A DNA stretch of 64,000 nt, taken from contig JACKDM010000004.1 of the NCBI GenBank assembly GCA_020633515.1, positions 70,639-134,638 on the forward strand. Direction: 5' to 3'. Of this stretch, positions 47,553 to 56,199 are shown piece by piece (position 1 is the first letter of the stretch; each line of letters begins with the position of its first letter). The stretch is from Myxococcales bacterium. Its GTDB lineage: Bacteria; Myxococcota; Bradymonadia; UBA7976; UBA1532. The translations under genes were made by a program, and so were the position numbers. The notes beneath the pieces were generated by a model. It searched no databases. It was not told the origin of the DNA and saw nothing but the letters and a program-made list of their open reading frames with translations.

Positions 47553-49133
47553 ATGTCGACCCCCGCCGAGCGCCGCACCATCCCGGTCGCGGGCGGCGCG
47601 ATCGCCGTCACCGTGCGCGGCGAAGGCCCGCTCGCCCTCCTCGCCCCCGGCTGCGGCCGCCCCGCCACCGACCTCGACCCGCTCGCCGACGCCCTCGTCG
47701 CCGCCGGCTACCGCACCGCCGCCGTCGACTACCGCGGCGCCGGCGAGAGCACCGGCCGCTACCCCCGCACCGACCTCCACGCCATCGCCGCCGACCTCGC
47801 CGCCGTCATCGACGCCCTCGACGGCGCCCCCGCCATCGCCATCGGCCACGCCTTCGGCAACCGCGTCGTGCGCTGCCTCGCCGCCGACCACCCCGAGCGG
47901 GTGAGCCTCCTCGTGCTGCTCGCCGCCGGCGGCAAGGTCGAGCCCGCCTTCGACAGCCGCGCCGTCTGGCGCCACGTCCTCCTGAGCCCCCCCGACGCCC
48001 CCGCCCGCCGCGCCGCCATCGCCGCCGCGTTCTTCGCCCCCGGCCACGACCCCGACCGCTGGCGCGACTGGGAGACCGCCTCCATCGGCCCGCTCCTCGA
48101 AGCCGCCGGCCTCACCCCGCTCGAAGACTGGTGGACCGGCGGCCGCGCGCCGATGCTCGTCGTGCAAGGCACCCTCGACCGCATGGCCCCGCCCGCCAAC
48201 GCCGCCGCGCTCCAGGCCGACGCCCCCGGCCGCGTCGCCCGCGTCGACATCGACGGCGCCGGCCACGCGCTCCTCCCCGAGCGCCCCGACGCCGTCGCCG
48301 CCGCCGTGCTCGGCTGGCTCGCCGACCCCCGGGTCGCGCTTGTGCCGCCCCGCCGCCGCGACGGCGGCCTCTGGCCGGTCGACGTCTTCCTCGCCGAGCT
48401 CCTCGCCCGCACCGCCGCCGACGACGCCGACTTCCTCCTCCCCCACCTCCGCCCCGGCGACCGCCTCCTCGACTGCGGCTGCGGCCCCGGCGGCATCACC
48501 CGCGGCCTCGCCGCCGCCGTCGCCCCCGGCCGCGTCGTCGGCCTCGACCTCGACCGCGCCCTCCTCCAGCGCGCGCGCCGCGACGCCCCCGACCACGCCA
48601 TCACCTGGACCCGCGCGTCCGCCACCGCGCTCCCCTTCGCCGATGCCCGCTTCGACGTCGTCTTCGCCCACACCCTCCTCATGCACCTCGACGACCCGCC
48701 CGCCGTGCTCGCCGAATGGCGCCGCGTGCTCCGCCCCGGCGGCCGCATCGCGCTCGTCGACGCCGACTGGGGCACCGAGGTCATCCACCCCGCGCTCCCC
48801 CTCCTCGACGCCGTGCTCGCCGCCGGCCTGCCCGCCGCCCGCGCCGTCGGCATGGACCCCCACTTCGGCCGCCGCCACCCCGGCCTGCTCCGCGCCGCCG
48901 GCTTCGTCGACATCCAGACCAGCCAGCGCGCCGCCATCGTGCAGGGCGAGGCCCAGGTCACCGCCCACGCCGCCGGCCGCATCGCATTGCTCGACTACGC
49001 GCTGAAGCAAGGCCAGCTCGACCCCATGTCCCACCACCTCGCCGCCACCGCCTGGCGCCGCTGGGCCGAACACCCCGCCGCCCTCCAGAGCCGCGCCCGC
49101 TTCCGCACCCTCGCCCGCCGCCCCCTCGCTTGA
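47553..49133 (+). CDS. Alpha/beta-hydrolase-fold protein fused to SAM methyltransferase
   Basis: 526 residues from the ATG at 47553 (MSTPAERRTIPVAGGAIAV), GGAGG 4 bp upstream. Residues 1-255 are an alpha/beta hydrolase fold (LLAPGCGRPATDLDPLADAL, VDYRGAGEST, MLVVQGTLDRMAPP, IDGAGHALLPERP). The nucleophile elbow reads GHAFGN, with Ala where hydrolases have Ser. The His (GAGH) and the acid (GTLDR) remain. Residues 285-526 are a class I methyltransferase: motif I LLDCGCGPGGITRGL, VVGLDLDRALLQRAR, FDVVFAHTLLMHLDDP and LRPGGRIALVDADWG. It diverges from the megasynthase and probably tailors the product by methylation, while the first domain may bind rather than hydrolyse. Both roles are inference. 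The codons favour C at the third position, unlike PKS1. Confidence 0.88.
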   Translation: MSTPAERRTIPVAGGAIAVTVRGEGPLALLAPGCGRPATDLDPLADALVAAGYRTAAVDYRGAGESTGRYPRTDLHAIAADLAAVIDALDGAPAIAIGHAFGNRVVRCLAADHPERVSLLVLLAAGGKVEPAFDSRAVWRHVLLSPPDAPARRAAIAAAFFAPGHDPDRWRDWETASIGPLLEAAGLTPLEDWWTGGRAPMLVVQGTLDRMAPPANAAALQADAPGRVARVDIDGAGHALLPERPDAVAAAVLGWLADPRVALVPPRRRDGGLWPVDVFLAELLARTAADDADFLLPHLRPGDRLLDCGCGPGGITRGLAAAVAPGRVVGLDLDRALLQRARRDAPDHAITWTRASATALPFADARFDVVFAHTLLMHLDDPPAVLAEWRRVLRPGGRIALVDADWGTEVIHPALPLLDAVLAAGLPAARAVGMDPHFGRRHPGLLRAAGFVDIQTSQRAAIVQGEAQVTAHAAGRIALLDYALKQGQLDPMSHHLAATAWRRWAEHPAALQSRARFRTLARRPLA

Positions 49134-49142
49134 CCCACCACC

Positions 49143-49167
49143 GATGGCATCAGCCACCCATGCCATC
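49143..49167. repeat. GATG(G/C)CATC copies, right edge of cluster
   Basis: GATGGCATC at 49143 and ATGCCATC at 49160 lie in the 42-bp gap between the convergent methyltransferase-fusion and DUF5995 genes. Same element as at 11553-11640, in both orientations. Confidence 0.7.
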
Positions 49168-49175
49168 GACCGCGA

Positions 49176-49928
49176 TCACGCCCCCGCCAGCGCGTCGATG
49201 ACATCCTCCACCCGCTCCGAGTCGAAGCGCGCGAACAGCGACGACACCTCCCCCCCCACCGACGTCGGCCGCGCGATCAACCGCGCCAGCCCCGCCACCC
49301 GGCGATCGATCATCTCCGTGATCACCGCCCGCCGCGTCTCGTCCCCCTCCCCATCGAGCAACAGCGCCGCCTCCCACGCATCGCGCCGCGCCCGCCGCAT
49401 GCTGAAGTCCGCGATCGCCTCGTCCCGCCGCCCCCCGAGCACGTCGACCACGCTCAGCGTCGGCGAAAAGCGACCGATCAGTCCCTGAACGCCATCGAGC
49501 AGCTCGGCCAGCAGATCGTTGATCTTCATGAAGTCCCGCTCGAGCGGCCTCACCCGCCCCGGCCGCATCGTGTCGCAGGCCGAGAGCGCGAGGTCGTAGT
49601 TGATGTGAGCGTTCATGCCGAGCAGCAGATACTGCACGATCAACCGCGGCCGCTCCGCCGGCAAGAGCGCCTCCCGCCACGCCCGCGCCGTCGGCAACCC
49701 GCACCCGAAGGCATCCCACGCGTCGAAGTACCGCCGCGCGAACAAGACATCGAAGCGCTCCATCCGCGCCCCGTCGTCGAACTCCCCCCGCGTGATCCCG
49801 AGCTGAACCCGCCGCGTCATGCGCCGATAGAGCGCGCTGAAGTACCCCCGCCGATCCCGCCGCCTGCGCGCGTCCTCGATGAGCCCGTCGAGCCGATGCA
49901 GCACGTCGTCGATGGTGTCGATGCTCAC
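49176..49928 (-). CDS. DUF5995-family protein
   Basis: 250 residues from a GTG at 49928 with GGGGGG just upstream. A soluble, helical protein with no signal peptide. The segment VQYLLLGMNAHINYDLALSACD matches the conserved core of DUF5995 proteins, whose function is unknown. The conserved His, Asn and Asp in MNAHINYDLA could be catalytic or metal-binding, but no activity is established. The rest has alternating charged helices, for example RRDRRGYFSALYRRMTRRV and ETRRAVITEMIDRRVAGLARL. It converges on the hydrolase-methyltransferase gene (42 bp between stops) and diverges from the antiporter gene. Confidence 0.82.
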   Translation of the reverse strand: MSIDTIDDVLHRLDGLIEDARRRRDRRGYFSALYRRMTRRVQLGITRGEFDDGARMERFDVLFARRYFDAWDAFGCGLPTARAWREALLPAERPRLIVQYLLLGMNAHINYDLALSACDTMRPGRVRPLERDFMKINDLLAELLDGVQGLIGRFSPTLSVVDVLGGRRDEAIADFSMRRARRDAWEAALLLDGEGDETRRAVITEMIDRRVAGLARLIARPTSVGGEVSSLFARFDSERVEDVIDALAGA

Positions 49929-50010
49929 GGTATCCCCCCTGATCGAACAAACCCGCGGAGGATAGTGGGGGAACGGTCGCGAAGCAAATCGCCCCGCGCC
50001 CGGCGCGCGC

Positions 50011-50085
50011 CGATGCCATCACATGCCATCGAGCGATGCCATCCGCCTCGACACCGGACCGCGCCCCGCGGCACATCGATGGCAT
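50011..50085. repeat. GATG(G/C)CATC array upstream of the antiporter
   Basis: GATGCCATC at 50011 and 50034, ATGCCATC at 50022 and GATGGCATC at 50077. They lie in the 233-bp divergent gap between the DUF5995 gene and the antiporter. No other feature is seen in that gap apart from the antiporter ribosome-binding site. Confidence 0.75.
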
Positions 50086-50161
50086 CGATCGCCCGCCCGC
50101 GCGAAGCCCCGCGACCCCCTCGCGCATCGTAGCCCCCGACCGGAACCCCCAGGAGTCGCCC

Positions 50162-51115
50162 TTGCTGCTCGACATCGTCTCCCTGCTCGGTGGCCTCGTG
50201 CTGCTCGTGATCGCGGCCGACTGGCTCGTCGACGGCGCCGTCGGCGTCGCGCGGCGGCTCGGGATCCCGCCGCTGGTGGTCGGGCTGACCATCGTCGCGT
50301 ATGGCACCAGCCTGCCCGAGTTCGTCGTCTCGCTGCTCTCGGCGCACCGCGGGGTCGTCGAGTTCGCGATCGGCAACATCGTCGGGAGCAACATCGCCAA
50401 CGTCGCGCTGGTGCTCGGCGCGGCGGCGTTGATCCACCCGATCGCGATCAAGGGCGGGCTGTTGTTCAAGCGCGACCTGCCGGTGCTGGCGGTGACCACC
50501 GCGCTCGCGATCGTGTTCTTCCTCGACGGGGTGGTGTCGCGCGTCGAGGGCGTGGTGCTGGCGCTGATCACGGTGGGCTTCACCATCGTCTGCCTGCGCT
50601 CGCCCGAGGAGGAGTCGGATGGCGACGACGCGCCCGAGGATGAGGGCGCGCCGTGGCCGCGGGCGCCGCTGCTGGTGGTGATCGGGCTGGTGGGGCTCGT
50701 GGGCGGGGCGCACCTGATGGTCGAGGGCGGGGCGTCGATCGCGGCGACGTTCGGGGTCGACGAGCGGATCATCGGGCTGACGATCGTGGCGGTGGGGACC
50801 TCGCTGCCGGAGCTGGCGACGAGCGTGGCGGGCGCGATGAAGGGGCACTCGGGGCTGGCGGTGGGCAACGTGGTGGGGAGCTGCATCTTCAACCTGGCGT
50901 TCGTGCTCGGCGCGACGGCGCTGATCAAGCCGCCGGTGGTCGATGTGTCGGCGATGAGCGTCGACCTCGCGCTGATGGGCGGGCTCGCGGTGGTGATGTG
51001 GGTGATGCTGCGGACCGGCTACCGGATGAGCCGGGGCGAGGGCGGGGGGCTGCTGGCGGTCTACGCGGGCTTCGTGGCGTTCCTGGTGTGGCAGACGGTG
51101 ACCGGCGTGGCGTGA
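50162..51115 (+). CDS. CaCA-family calcium/sodium antiporter (YrbG-like)
   Basis: 317 residues from a TTG at 50162, chosen because AGGAG lies 6 bp before it. An ATG at 50036 is in frame but would add a Pro/Arg-rich tail lacking membrane character. The inner-membrane exchanger has about ten hydrophobic helices in two inverted halves. The signature alpha repeats are visible twice: GLTIVAYGTSLPEFVVS with IGNIVGSNIANVALVLG in the first half, and GLTIVAVGTSLPELATS with VGNVVGSCIFNLAFVLG in the second. The Glu residues in these motifs bind the cation. An acidic cytoplasmic loop (EEESDGDDAPEDEGA) separates the halves. The expected role is export of Ca2+ (or another divalent cation) in exchange for Na+ or H+. 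Confidence 0.93.
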   Translation: MLLDIVSLLGGLVLLVIAADWLVDGAVGVARRLGIPPLVVGLTIVAYGTSLPEFVVSLLSAHRGVVEFAIGNIVGSNIANVALVLGAAALIHPIAIKGGLLFKRDLPVLAVTTALAIVFFLDGVVSRVEGVVLALITVGFTIVCLRSPEEESDGDDAPEDEGAPWPRAPLLVVIGLVGLVGGAHLMVEGGASIAATFGVDERIIGLTIVAVGTSLPELATSVAGAMKGHSGLAVGNVVGSCIFNLAFVLGATALIKPPVVDVSAMSVDLALMGGLAVVMWVMLRTGYRMSRGEGGGLLAVYAGFVAFLVWQTVTGVA

Positions 51116-51196
51116 GCGCGGTCGGGCAGCGGGCGGGCGAAGGCTCGGGGGGCGCGGGTGTCCCAGTCGGGCGGGTCGCGCCGACCGCGGGCGCGG

Positions 51197-51787
51197 TCAG
51201 GCGGCGAGGGTGCCCCAGTCGAGCTTGTCGCTCTCGGCCTTGAGCCGCAGCCGCGCGCGGTGGAAGCGGCTCTTGAGCGCGGGCAGCGAGAGGCCGGTCT
51301 CGTCGGAGATGCTCTGCAGCGAGAGCCCGTCGACGAAGCGGCGCATGAAGAGCTCGCGGTCGCCATCGCGCAGGCCGTCGAGGAAGTCGTCGGTCATCAA
51401 CAGCAGCTCGCGGTCGCTCGCGACCTTCTCCGGCGGCGGCTCCTTGGCGACGGCGAGCGGGCTGTAGATCTCGGGCGTCGGCACGAGGCGCTTCTCGCGG
51501 CGGTGGCGCAGCAGCGCGGTGTTGACCACGATGCGGCACAGCCACGAGCCGAAGCGGGCCTCGGAGCGGAACTGGTCGATGCGGCGGAGCACCTGCACGC
51601 AGGCCTCCTGGGTGACGTCCTGCGCCTTGACCGGGTCGCGGGTGACCTTGAGCGCGAGGTGATACATCTGCTGGTAGTGCGCGCCGAGGAGCCGATCCAT
51701 CGCGCGCACGTCGCCGCCCTGCGCGCGCTCGACGAGGGCGTGTTCCTCGTCGAGGGTCAGCAAGGACTGAGTCTGGGTGATCATCAT
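51197..51787 (-). CDS. ECF-type RNA polymerase sigma factor
   Basis: 196 residues from the first of two adjacent ATGs (51787), GAGG upstream. Sigma region 2 is seen as YHLALKVTRDPVKAQDVTQEA and VQVLRRIDQFRSEARFGSWL, including the RFGSWLCRIVVNTALLRHRR stretch that touches promoter and core enzyme. Sigma region 4 is seen as LFMRRFVDGLSLQSISDETG and LPALKSRFHRARLRLKAESD, the helix-turn-helix for the -35 box. The linker is short, with no region 1 or 3, which defines the ECF group. There is no anti-sigma gene; instead it follows the MerR gene by 2 bp, so the metal- or drug-responsive regulator probably controls its expression. Confidence 0.93.
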   Translation of the reverse strand: MMITQTQSLLTLDEEHALVERAQGGDVRAMDRLLGAHYQQMYHLALKVTRDPVKAQDVTQEACVQVLRRIDQFRSEARFGSWLCRIVVNTALLRHRREKRLVPTPEIYSPLAVAKEPPPEKVASDRELLLMTDDFLDGLRDGDRELFMRRFVDGLSLQSISDETGLSLPALKSRFHRARLRLKAESDKLDWGTLAA

Positions 51788-51789
51788 CT

Positions 51790-52350
51790 TCACACCTCGC
51801 GGTCTTCGGCAGGGTTCGCGGTGCCCGCGGCCAGGCGGCACGGCTCGGCGCGCTCGGCGGGGGGCTGGGAGAGGAGTCCGGCGATCATGTCGGGGAGCGC
51901 GTCGCCGACCTCGGCGACGCAGCCGCCGCAGCACTCGGGCAGCGGGGTGCGCGCGCAGCCGCGGCAGCGCTCGAGGTAGTCGAGGCCGGCGACGACGCCG
52001 CGGCGCAGCGCGGTGAGGCGGGCGAGCTGGGCGTCGAGCTCGGCGAGGCGGCGCTCGTACTCGGCGCGCAGCACGTTCATCGCGACGTCGCCCCGCTCGG
52101 CGCGGCCGACGTCTTCGAGCAGGCCCTGGATGTCGTCGAGGGAGAGCCCGAGCGCGGAGAGCTTGCAGATCCAGCGCAGGCGGACGAGCGCGGAGGGGCC
52201 GTAGAGGCGGAAGCCGCCGGGGCTGCGGCACTCGGGGACGATGAGGCCCTTCTCTTCGTAGAGGCGGAGCGCGCGCGGCGTCTTGTGGACGACCTGGGCG
52301 AGCTGCCCGATGGTCATCCGGTCGCCGTCTTCGAGGGGTTCGTCGCTCAT
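51790..52350 (-). CDS. MerR-family regulator with Cys-rich C-terminus
   Basis: 186 residues from the ATG at 52350 (MSDEPLEDGDRMTIGQLAQ). A GTG at 52371 is also in frame but would leave almost no leader after the operator. The winged helix-turn-helix is MTIGQLAQVVHKTPRALRLYEEKGL, followed by GGFRLYG. Then comes the dimerizing helix (DVAMNVLRAEYERRLAELDAQLARL) and a tail with CRGCARTPLPECCGGC and a last Cys. The Cys cluster suggests sensing of a soft metal ion, as in MerR, CadR or ZntR, but the spacing is not diagnostic for one metal. It is the first gene of a two-gene unit with the ECF sigma factor and most likely activates its own promoter through the operator at 52378-52399. Confidence 0.9.
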   Translation of the reverse strand: MSDEPLEDGDRMTIGQLAQVVHKTPRALRLYEEKGLIVPECRSPGGFRLYGPSALVRLRWICKLSALGLSLDDIQGLLEDVGRAERGDVAMNVLRAEYERRLAELDAQLARLTALRRGVVAGLDYLERCRGCARTPLPECCGGCVAEVGDALPDMIAGLLSQPPAERAEPCRLAAGTANPAEDREV

Positions 52351-52377
52351 TCGCCTCGCCGTTGCCTTCACGCTTGA

Positions 52378-52399
52378 ACCCTGACGTTGACGTCAAGGT
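52378..52399 (-). promoter_or_regulatory. MerR-type operator/promoter of the regulator-sigma operon
   Basis: A 22-bp imperfect palindrome with arms ACCTTGACGT and ACGTCAGGGT (minus strand) and a 2-bp centre. One position differs between the arms. The ACC-N-GGGT ends and the TTGACG inside the left arm fit MerR-family operators, which overlap the long spacer of their promoter. It lies 28 bp upstream of the MerR start codon. Confidence 0.72.
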
Positions 52400-52486
52400 G
52401 AGGGGCACACTAAGCCGGCGCCGGGCGAAGATCAATGTCGATTGTGTGGGACAATCCGTTCCCCTGACGGGCTCCTGCCGAGCCGA

Positions 52487-53104
52487 TCAGAGGTAGCGCT
52501 CGATGGTCGCGACGACCTCGATGCGGTCGACGAGGTCCTGGATGTAGTCGAGGCGGTCGACCTCGATGACGAGCGTGGGCGAGCGGTCGTAGCGGGCGAA
52601 CCACTCTTCGTAGAGGTCGTGCAGCCGCTGGATGTAGCGCAGCGGGATCTCCTGCTCCTCGGGGCGGCCGCGGTAGCGGATCCGGCGGCGCACGGTGCGC
52701 ACGGTGGCGCGCAGGTAGATCATGAGGTCGGGCGGCCGCAGCGTGCGGATGATCGCCTCGTAGAGCGACCGGTAGGCGGCGTACTCGTCGGGGGTCATGC
52801 GCCGGGTGCGGTAGAGGTTCTCGGCGAAGATCTCGGCGTCTTCGTAGATGGTGCGGTCCTGCACCACGGTGCCGGGGTGGTCGGTGAGCTGCTGGTGCAG
52901 CCTGAACTTGTGGGTGAGGAAGTAGATCTGGCTGTGGAACGCCCAGCGCTTCATGTCGCTGTAGAAGGCGGGCAGGAAGGGGTTGTCGGCGTTCGGCTCG
53001 TGGAACGGCGTCAGCCCGAAGCGGTAGCGGAGGAAGTCGGTGAGCGTCGACTTGCCGGCGCCGATGTTGCCGGCGATGGCGATGTACTTGCGGGGGCCGG
53101 CCAT
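52487..53104 (-). CDS. Deoxynucleoside kinase (dCK/dGK family)
   Basis: 205 residues from the ATG at 53104 (MAGPRKYIAIAGNIGAGKST). The P-loop GNIGAGKST binds ATP phosphates. Substrate-site landmarks of the family follow: FHEPNADNPFL, the DR motif in VVQDRTIYEDAEIFAENLY, and the Arg-rich lid RRRIRYRGRPEEQ. The enzyme phosphorylates deoxynucleosides to 5'-monophosphates for nucleotide salvage in the cytosol. Length is normal. The start is 2 bp after the stop of the large lipoprotein gene, so the two are co-transcribed despite unrelated functions. The base specificity cannot be read with confidence. Confidence 0.92.
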   Translation of the reverse strand: MAGPRKYIAIAGNIGAGKSTLTDFLRYRFGLTPFHEPNADNPFLPAFYSDMKRWAFHSQIYFLTHKFRLHQQLTDHPGTVVQDRTIYEDAEIFAENLYRTRRMTPDEYAAYRSLYEAIIRTLRPPDLMIYLRATVRTVRRRIRYRGRPEEQEIPLRYIQRLHDLYEEWFARYDRSPTLVIEVDRLDYIQDLVDRIEVVATIERYL

Positions 53105-53106
53105 GG

Positions 53107-56100
53107 TCAGGGGTCTCCGCAGACGGGGATACCGAGTTCGGGGTCGAGCGCGCAGACGGTGCCGGCTTCGCAGCCGGCGTAGGCGACGGTCTCGGGGCCG
53201 CACTGGCCGCCGCGGGGGTAGGTGGCGAGCACGGCGAGGCGGTAGAGGCCGGCGTCGAGGCTGAAGCCGTCGACGACGAGGTAGAGCTCGCCGCCGCCGA
53301 AGTCGAAGCTGACGCGGCTCTGGACGCCGGCGCCGTCGTCGTCGCAGGCGAGCTCGCTCGGCAACGGGACGCAGGCGGGGTCGTCGGGCGGGCAGATGAG
53401 CTCGGGGCCGCAGCTCGCGCGGGCGTAGAGCACGGTGTCGAAGCCGCTGCCGACGGTGTCGGCGACGACGCGCGCGGGGTAGGGCACGGGGACGCGCCAG
53501 GTGACGTCGGGGGCCTGATTGACGCGGCAGGTGCCCGAGTTCTCGGGGAGCCCGGCGCGGGTGTCGCCGCGGATCTCGGTGGCGTCGGGGGGGAAGAGCG
53601 GGACCCCGGCGTCGCAGCGGGCGCGCTCGTCGGGGTCGGCGGCGGCGGCGCAGCCGGGGTCGAGCGGGTAGTCGAGCGCGCCGTCGTCGTCGTCGTCCTG
53701 GCCGTTGTCGCAGGCGGGCGGCTCGACCGGGTCCTGCTCGCTGGGGTCGGCGAGCCAGGTGCAGCCGGGATCGGTCGGGTAGTCGACGCGGCCGTCGCCG
53801 TCGTTGTCGAGGCCGTCCTGGCAGGCGGGCGGGTTGAACTCGCTCTGGTCGGTGGCATCGGCGCAGCCGGGGTCTTCGAGGTCGACGAGGCCGTCGCCGT
53901 CGTTGTCGCACTGGTCGGCGCACTGCGGCTGGGCGGCCTCGCTCTCGTCGGTCGCGCACGCGCACTGCGGGTCGGCGTTGGGGCCGCGCACGCCGTCGTC
54001 GTCGCGGTCGAAGTCGACGAGGCCGTCGCCGTCGTTGTCGACGCCGTCGGCGCAGTCGGGCTCCTCGGCGGGATCGGCGGCGAAGAGGCAGCTCGGGTCG
54101 TCGGGCCAGTCGACGAGGCCGTCGCCGTCGTCGTCGGCGCCGTTGGCGCAGGCGGGCAGCACGGCGGGATCGGCCTCGTCGGGGTCGCTCGCCGCGGCGC
54201 AGCCGGGATCGGCGGGGAAGTCGGTGAGGCCGTCGCCGTCGTCGTCGGCGCCGTTGTCGCAGACCGCGCGCTCGCAGCGGGGGCCGGCGGGGGTGTCGAC
54301 GCAGGCGAGGCCCTCGCCGCAGCTCCACTCGCCGGGGCGGCCGCAGTCCTGGCCCTCGGCGAGCAGCGCGGTGATGCGCAGGCGCCAGATCCCGATCGCG
54401 CCGGGGTTGGCGTCGACGAAGATCCAGATCTCGCGCCCGGCGGGCTGGGGGCCGAGTTGCAGCAGCGCGTCGAGGCCGCCGCCGCCGTTGTCGTTGCAGC
54501 CGAGCGCGCCCGCCGCCGCGCAGCCGTCGCGGGCGTGGATCACCGTGTCGATCGCGCTGTCGCGGGCGTCGAGCACGAGCGCGTCGAGCGCGCGGCCCTC
54601 GGCGACCCGCCAGACGAGCACGTCTTCGTTGCTCGATCCGGCGGCCTGACAGCTCCCGATGAAGTCGTTGGCCGCGTCGTCGGTGTTGCCGGCGGTGCGG
54701 GTGAGCCCGGTGACGTCGCGGGGCACGACCCGTTCGCAGGCGTCGTCTTCGCTGTCGTCGCTCGCGGCGAGGCAGCTCTCGGCGTCGGCGGGGTGGTCGA
54801 CGAGCCCGTCGCCGTCGTCGTCGACGCCGTTGGCGCAGGCCGGCGGGGTCGCGGGATCGGCCTCGTCGGTGTCGTTGGGCGTCGCGCAGCCGGGGTCGAA
54901 CGGGTAGTCGACCAGCGCGTCGCCGTCGTCGTCGAGGCGGTTGCGGCAGGCCGCGGTGTTGAACTCGGAGAAGCGGTTCGGGTCGCCGAGGCAGCCCGGA
55001 TCGGCGAGGTCGACGAGGCCGTCGCCGTCGTTGTCGCGGCCGTCGCTGCACTGCGGCGGGCTGTTCTCGTCGGTGTCGGCGGCCGAGGCGCAGTTGGGAT
55101 CGGCCGGGTAGTCGATCGCGAAGTCGAAGTCGTTGTCGGCGCCGTCGGCGCAGGCGGGGAGGACGTCGGGGTCCTGCTCGTCGTCGTCGACGGGGGTCTC
55201 GCAGCCGGGCTCGTTGGGGTAGTCGACGCGGCCGTCGCCGTCGTTGTCGAGGCCGTCGGCGCAGGCGGCGGGCACGCAGGCGCCGTCGCGGCAGGTCTGA
55301 CCGCGGCCGCAGTCGATCGCCGGCGCGGGCTCGCCCTCGATGGGTGCGAGGCAGGGCGCGCCGGGGGCGAGCTCGCCGCGCACGTTGAGCACGAACGGCC
55401 CCGCGCCGTCGGCGAAGCCGTCGACGACGATGACGTAGTCGCCGAGCGCGGGCTGCTCGATGACGACCTCGCTCGTCTTGGCCCCGCCGCCGACGTCGTC
55501 GTTGCAGGCGACCTCGTCCTGCCCTTCGCAGTCGCGGTAGACGCCGAGCAGGGTGTCGAAGCTCGACCCGGCGGTGTCGATCCGCAGCCGGGCGACGGGC
55601 GCGCGCAGGGTGAAGCGGAACAGCGCCTCGGGCGCGAGGTTGTTGCGGCAGGTCGCGCGCGCCGCGAGGCCGCCGCGGGTGTCGCCCTCGACGCGGGCGA
55701 GCCCGGTGATGTCGCGGATCTCGGCGTCGCCGCAGGCGCTCGCCTCGCTCGGATCGGCCGGATCGGCGCAGCCGGGGTCGTCGGGGTGGTCGACGCGGCC
55801 GTCGCCGTCGTTGTCGGCGCCGTCGCCGCACGCGGGCGCCGCCGGATCGGCCTCGTCGTCGTCGTCGGGGTCTTCGCAGCCGGGGTCGAGCGGGTAGTCG
55901 GCGAAGCCGTCGCCGTCGTCGTCGGCGCCGTCGCGGCAGGCGGGGAGCGGCGCGGCCATGTCGGGCGCCATGTCGGCCATCATGTCGGCGGCCATGTCGG
56001 CGGCCATGTCGGCGGCCATGTCGGGCGGGGCGCCGTCGGGTGTCAGCATGTCGGCCGCCGCGTCGAGCGGCGGCGCCACCGCGTCGGGCGTCACCGCGGC

Positions 56101-56199
56101 GTCGATCACGATCAGCGGCGGGTCGTCCGCGTCGGTCTCGTCACAGCCGCACAGCGCCGCCATCAGCAGCAGCACTCCCCAAGCGTTCGCTCGCCGCAT
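53107..56199 (-). CDS. Large lipoprotein with 13 DNDGDG-type repeats and PPC-like domains
   Basis: 1030 residues from the ATG at 56199, GGGGGA upstream. The signal MRRANAWGVLLLMAALCGC ends in a lipobox. An Asp/Met/Ala linker (repeated MAAD) follows, then about thirteen copies of a 20-residue motif of the form C.DGxDNDGDGxxDYPxDPGC. These are thrombospondin type 3-like, probably calcium-binding through the Asp residues, with paired Cys at each end. Interleaved are three domains of about 110 residues, beginning RDITGLARVEGDTRGG, RDVTGLTRTAGNTDDA and TEIRGDTRAGLPENSG. Each contains AxDTLLGVYR-like and YVIVVDGF-like strands typical of bacterial pre-peptidase C-terminal beta-sandwiches. The protein is probably a calcium-stabilised surface rod. 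It may be a stalk or adhesin, which is inference. Confidence 0.88.
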   Translation of the reverse strand: MRRANAWGVLLLMAALCGCDETDADDPPLIVIDAAVTPDAVAPPLDAAADMLTPDGAPPDMAADMAADMAADMMADMAPDMAAPLPACRDGADDDGDGFADYPLDPGCEDPDDDDEADPAAPACGDGADNDGDGRVDHPDDPGCADPADPSEASACGDAEIRDITGLARVEGDTRGGLAARATCRNNLAPEALFRFTLRAPVARLRIDTAGSSFDTLLGVYRDCEGQDEVACNDDVGGGAKTSEVVIEQPALGDYVIVVDGFADGAGPFVLNVRGELAPGAPCLAPIEGEPAPAIDCGRGQTCRDGACVPAACADGLDNDGDGRVDYPNEPGCETPVDDDEQDPDVLPACADGADNDFDFAIDYPADPNCASAADTDENSPPQCSDGRDNDGDGLVDLADPGCLGDPNRFSEFNTAACRNRLDDDGDALVDYPFDPGCATPNDTDEADPATPPACANGVDDDGDGLVDHPADAESCLAASDDSEDDACERVVPRDVTGLTRTAGNTDDAANDFIGSCQAAGSSNEDVLVWRVAEGRALDALVLDARDSAIDTVIHARDGCAAAGALGCNDNGGGGLDALLQLGPQPAGREIWIFVDANPGAIGIWRLRITALLAEGQDCGRPGEWSCGEGLACVDTPAGPRCERAVCDNGADDDGDGLTDFPADPGCAAASDPDEADPAVLPACANGADDDGDGLVDWPDDPSCLFAADPAEEPDCADGVDNDGDGLVDFDRDDDGVRGPNADPQCACATDESEAAQPQCADQCDNDGDGLVDLEDPGCADATDQSEFNPPACQDGLDNDGDGRVDYPTDPGCTWLADPSEQDPVEPPACDNGQDDDDDGALDYPLDPGCAAAADPDERARCDAGVPLFPPDATEIRGDTRAGLPENSGTCRVNQAPDVTWRVPVPYPARVVADTVGSGFDTVLYARASCGPELICPPDDPACVPLPSELACDDDGAGVQSRVSFDFGGGELYLVVDGFSLDAGLYRLAVLATYPRGGQCGPETVAYAGCEAGTVCALDPELGIPVCGDP
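55955..56035 (-). repeat. 12-bp tandem repeat encoding MAAD units
   Basis: Imperfect copies of ATGTCGGCGGCC (plus strand) encode a (MAAD)n-like linker directly after the lipobox region of the large lipoprotein. A related PDMAPDM linker occurs in the divergent lipoprotein at about 56.5 kb. Confidence 0.75.

Noticed and set aside
47319..49166. Upstream 616-codon extension of the megasynthase frame
   Set aside because: It lies antisense to the hydrolase-methyltransferase gene. The ATG at 47318 has a ribosome-binding site and begins a complete docking domain.
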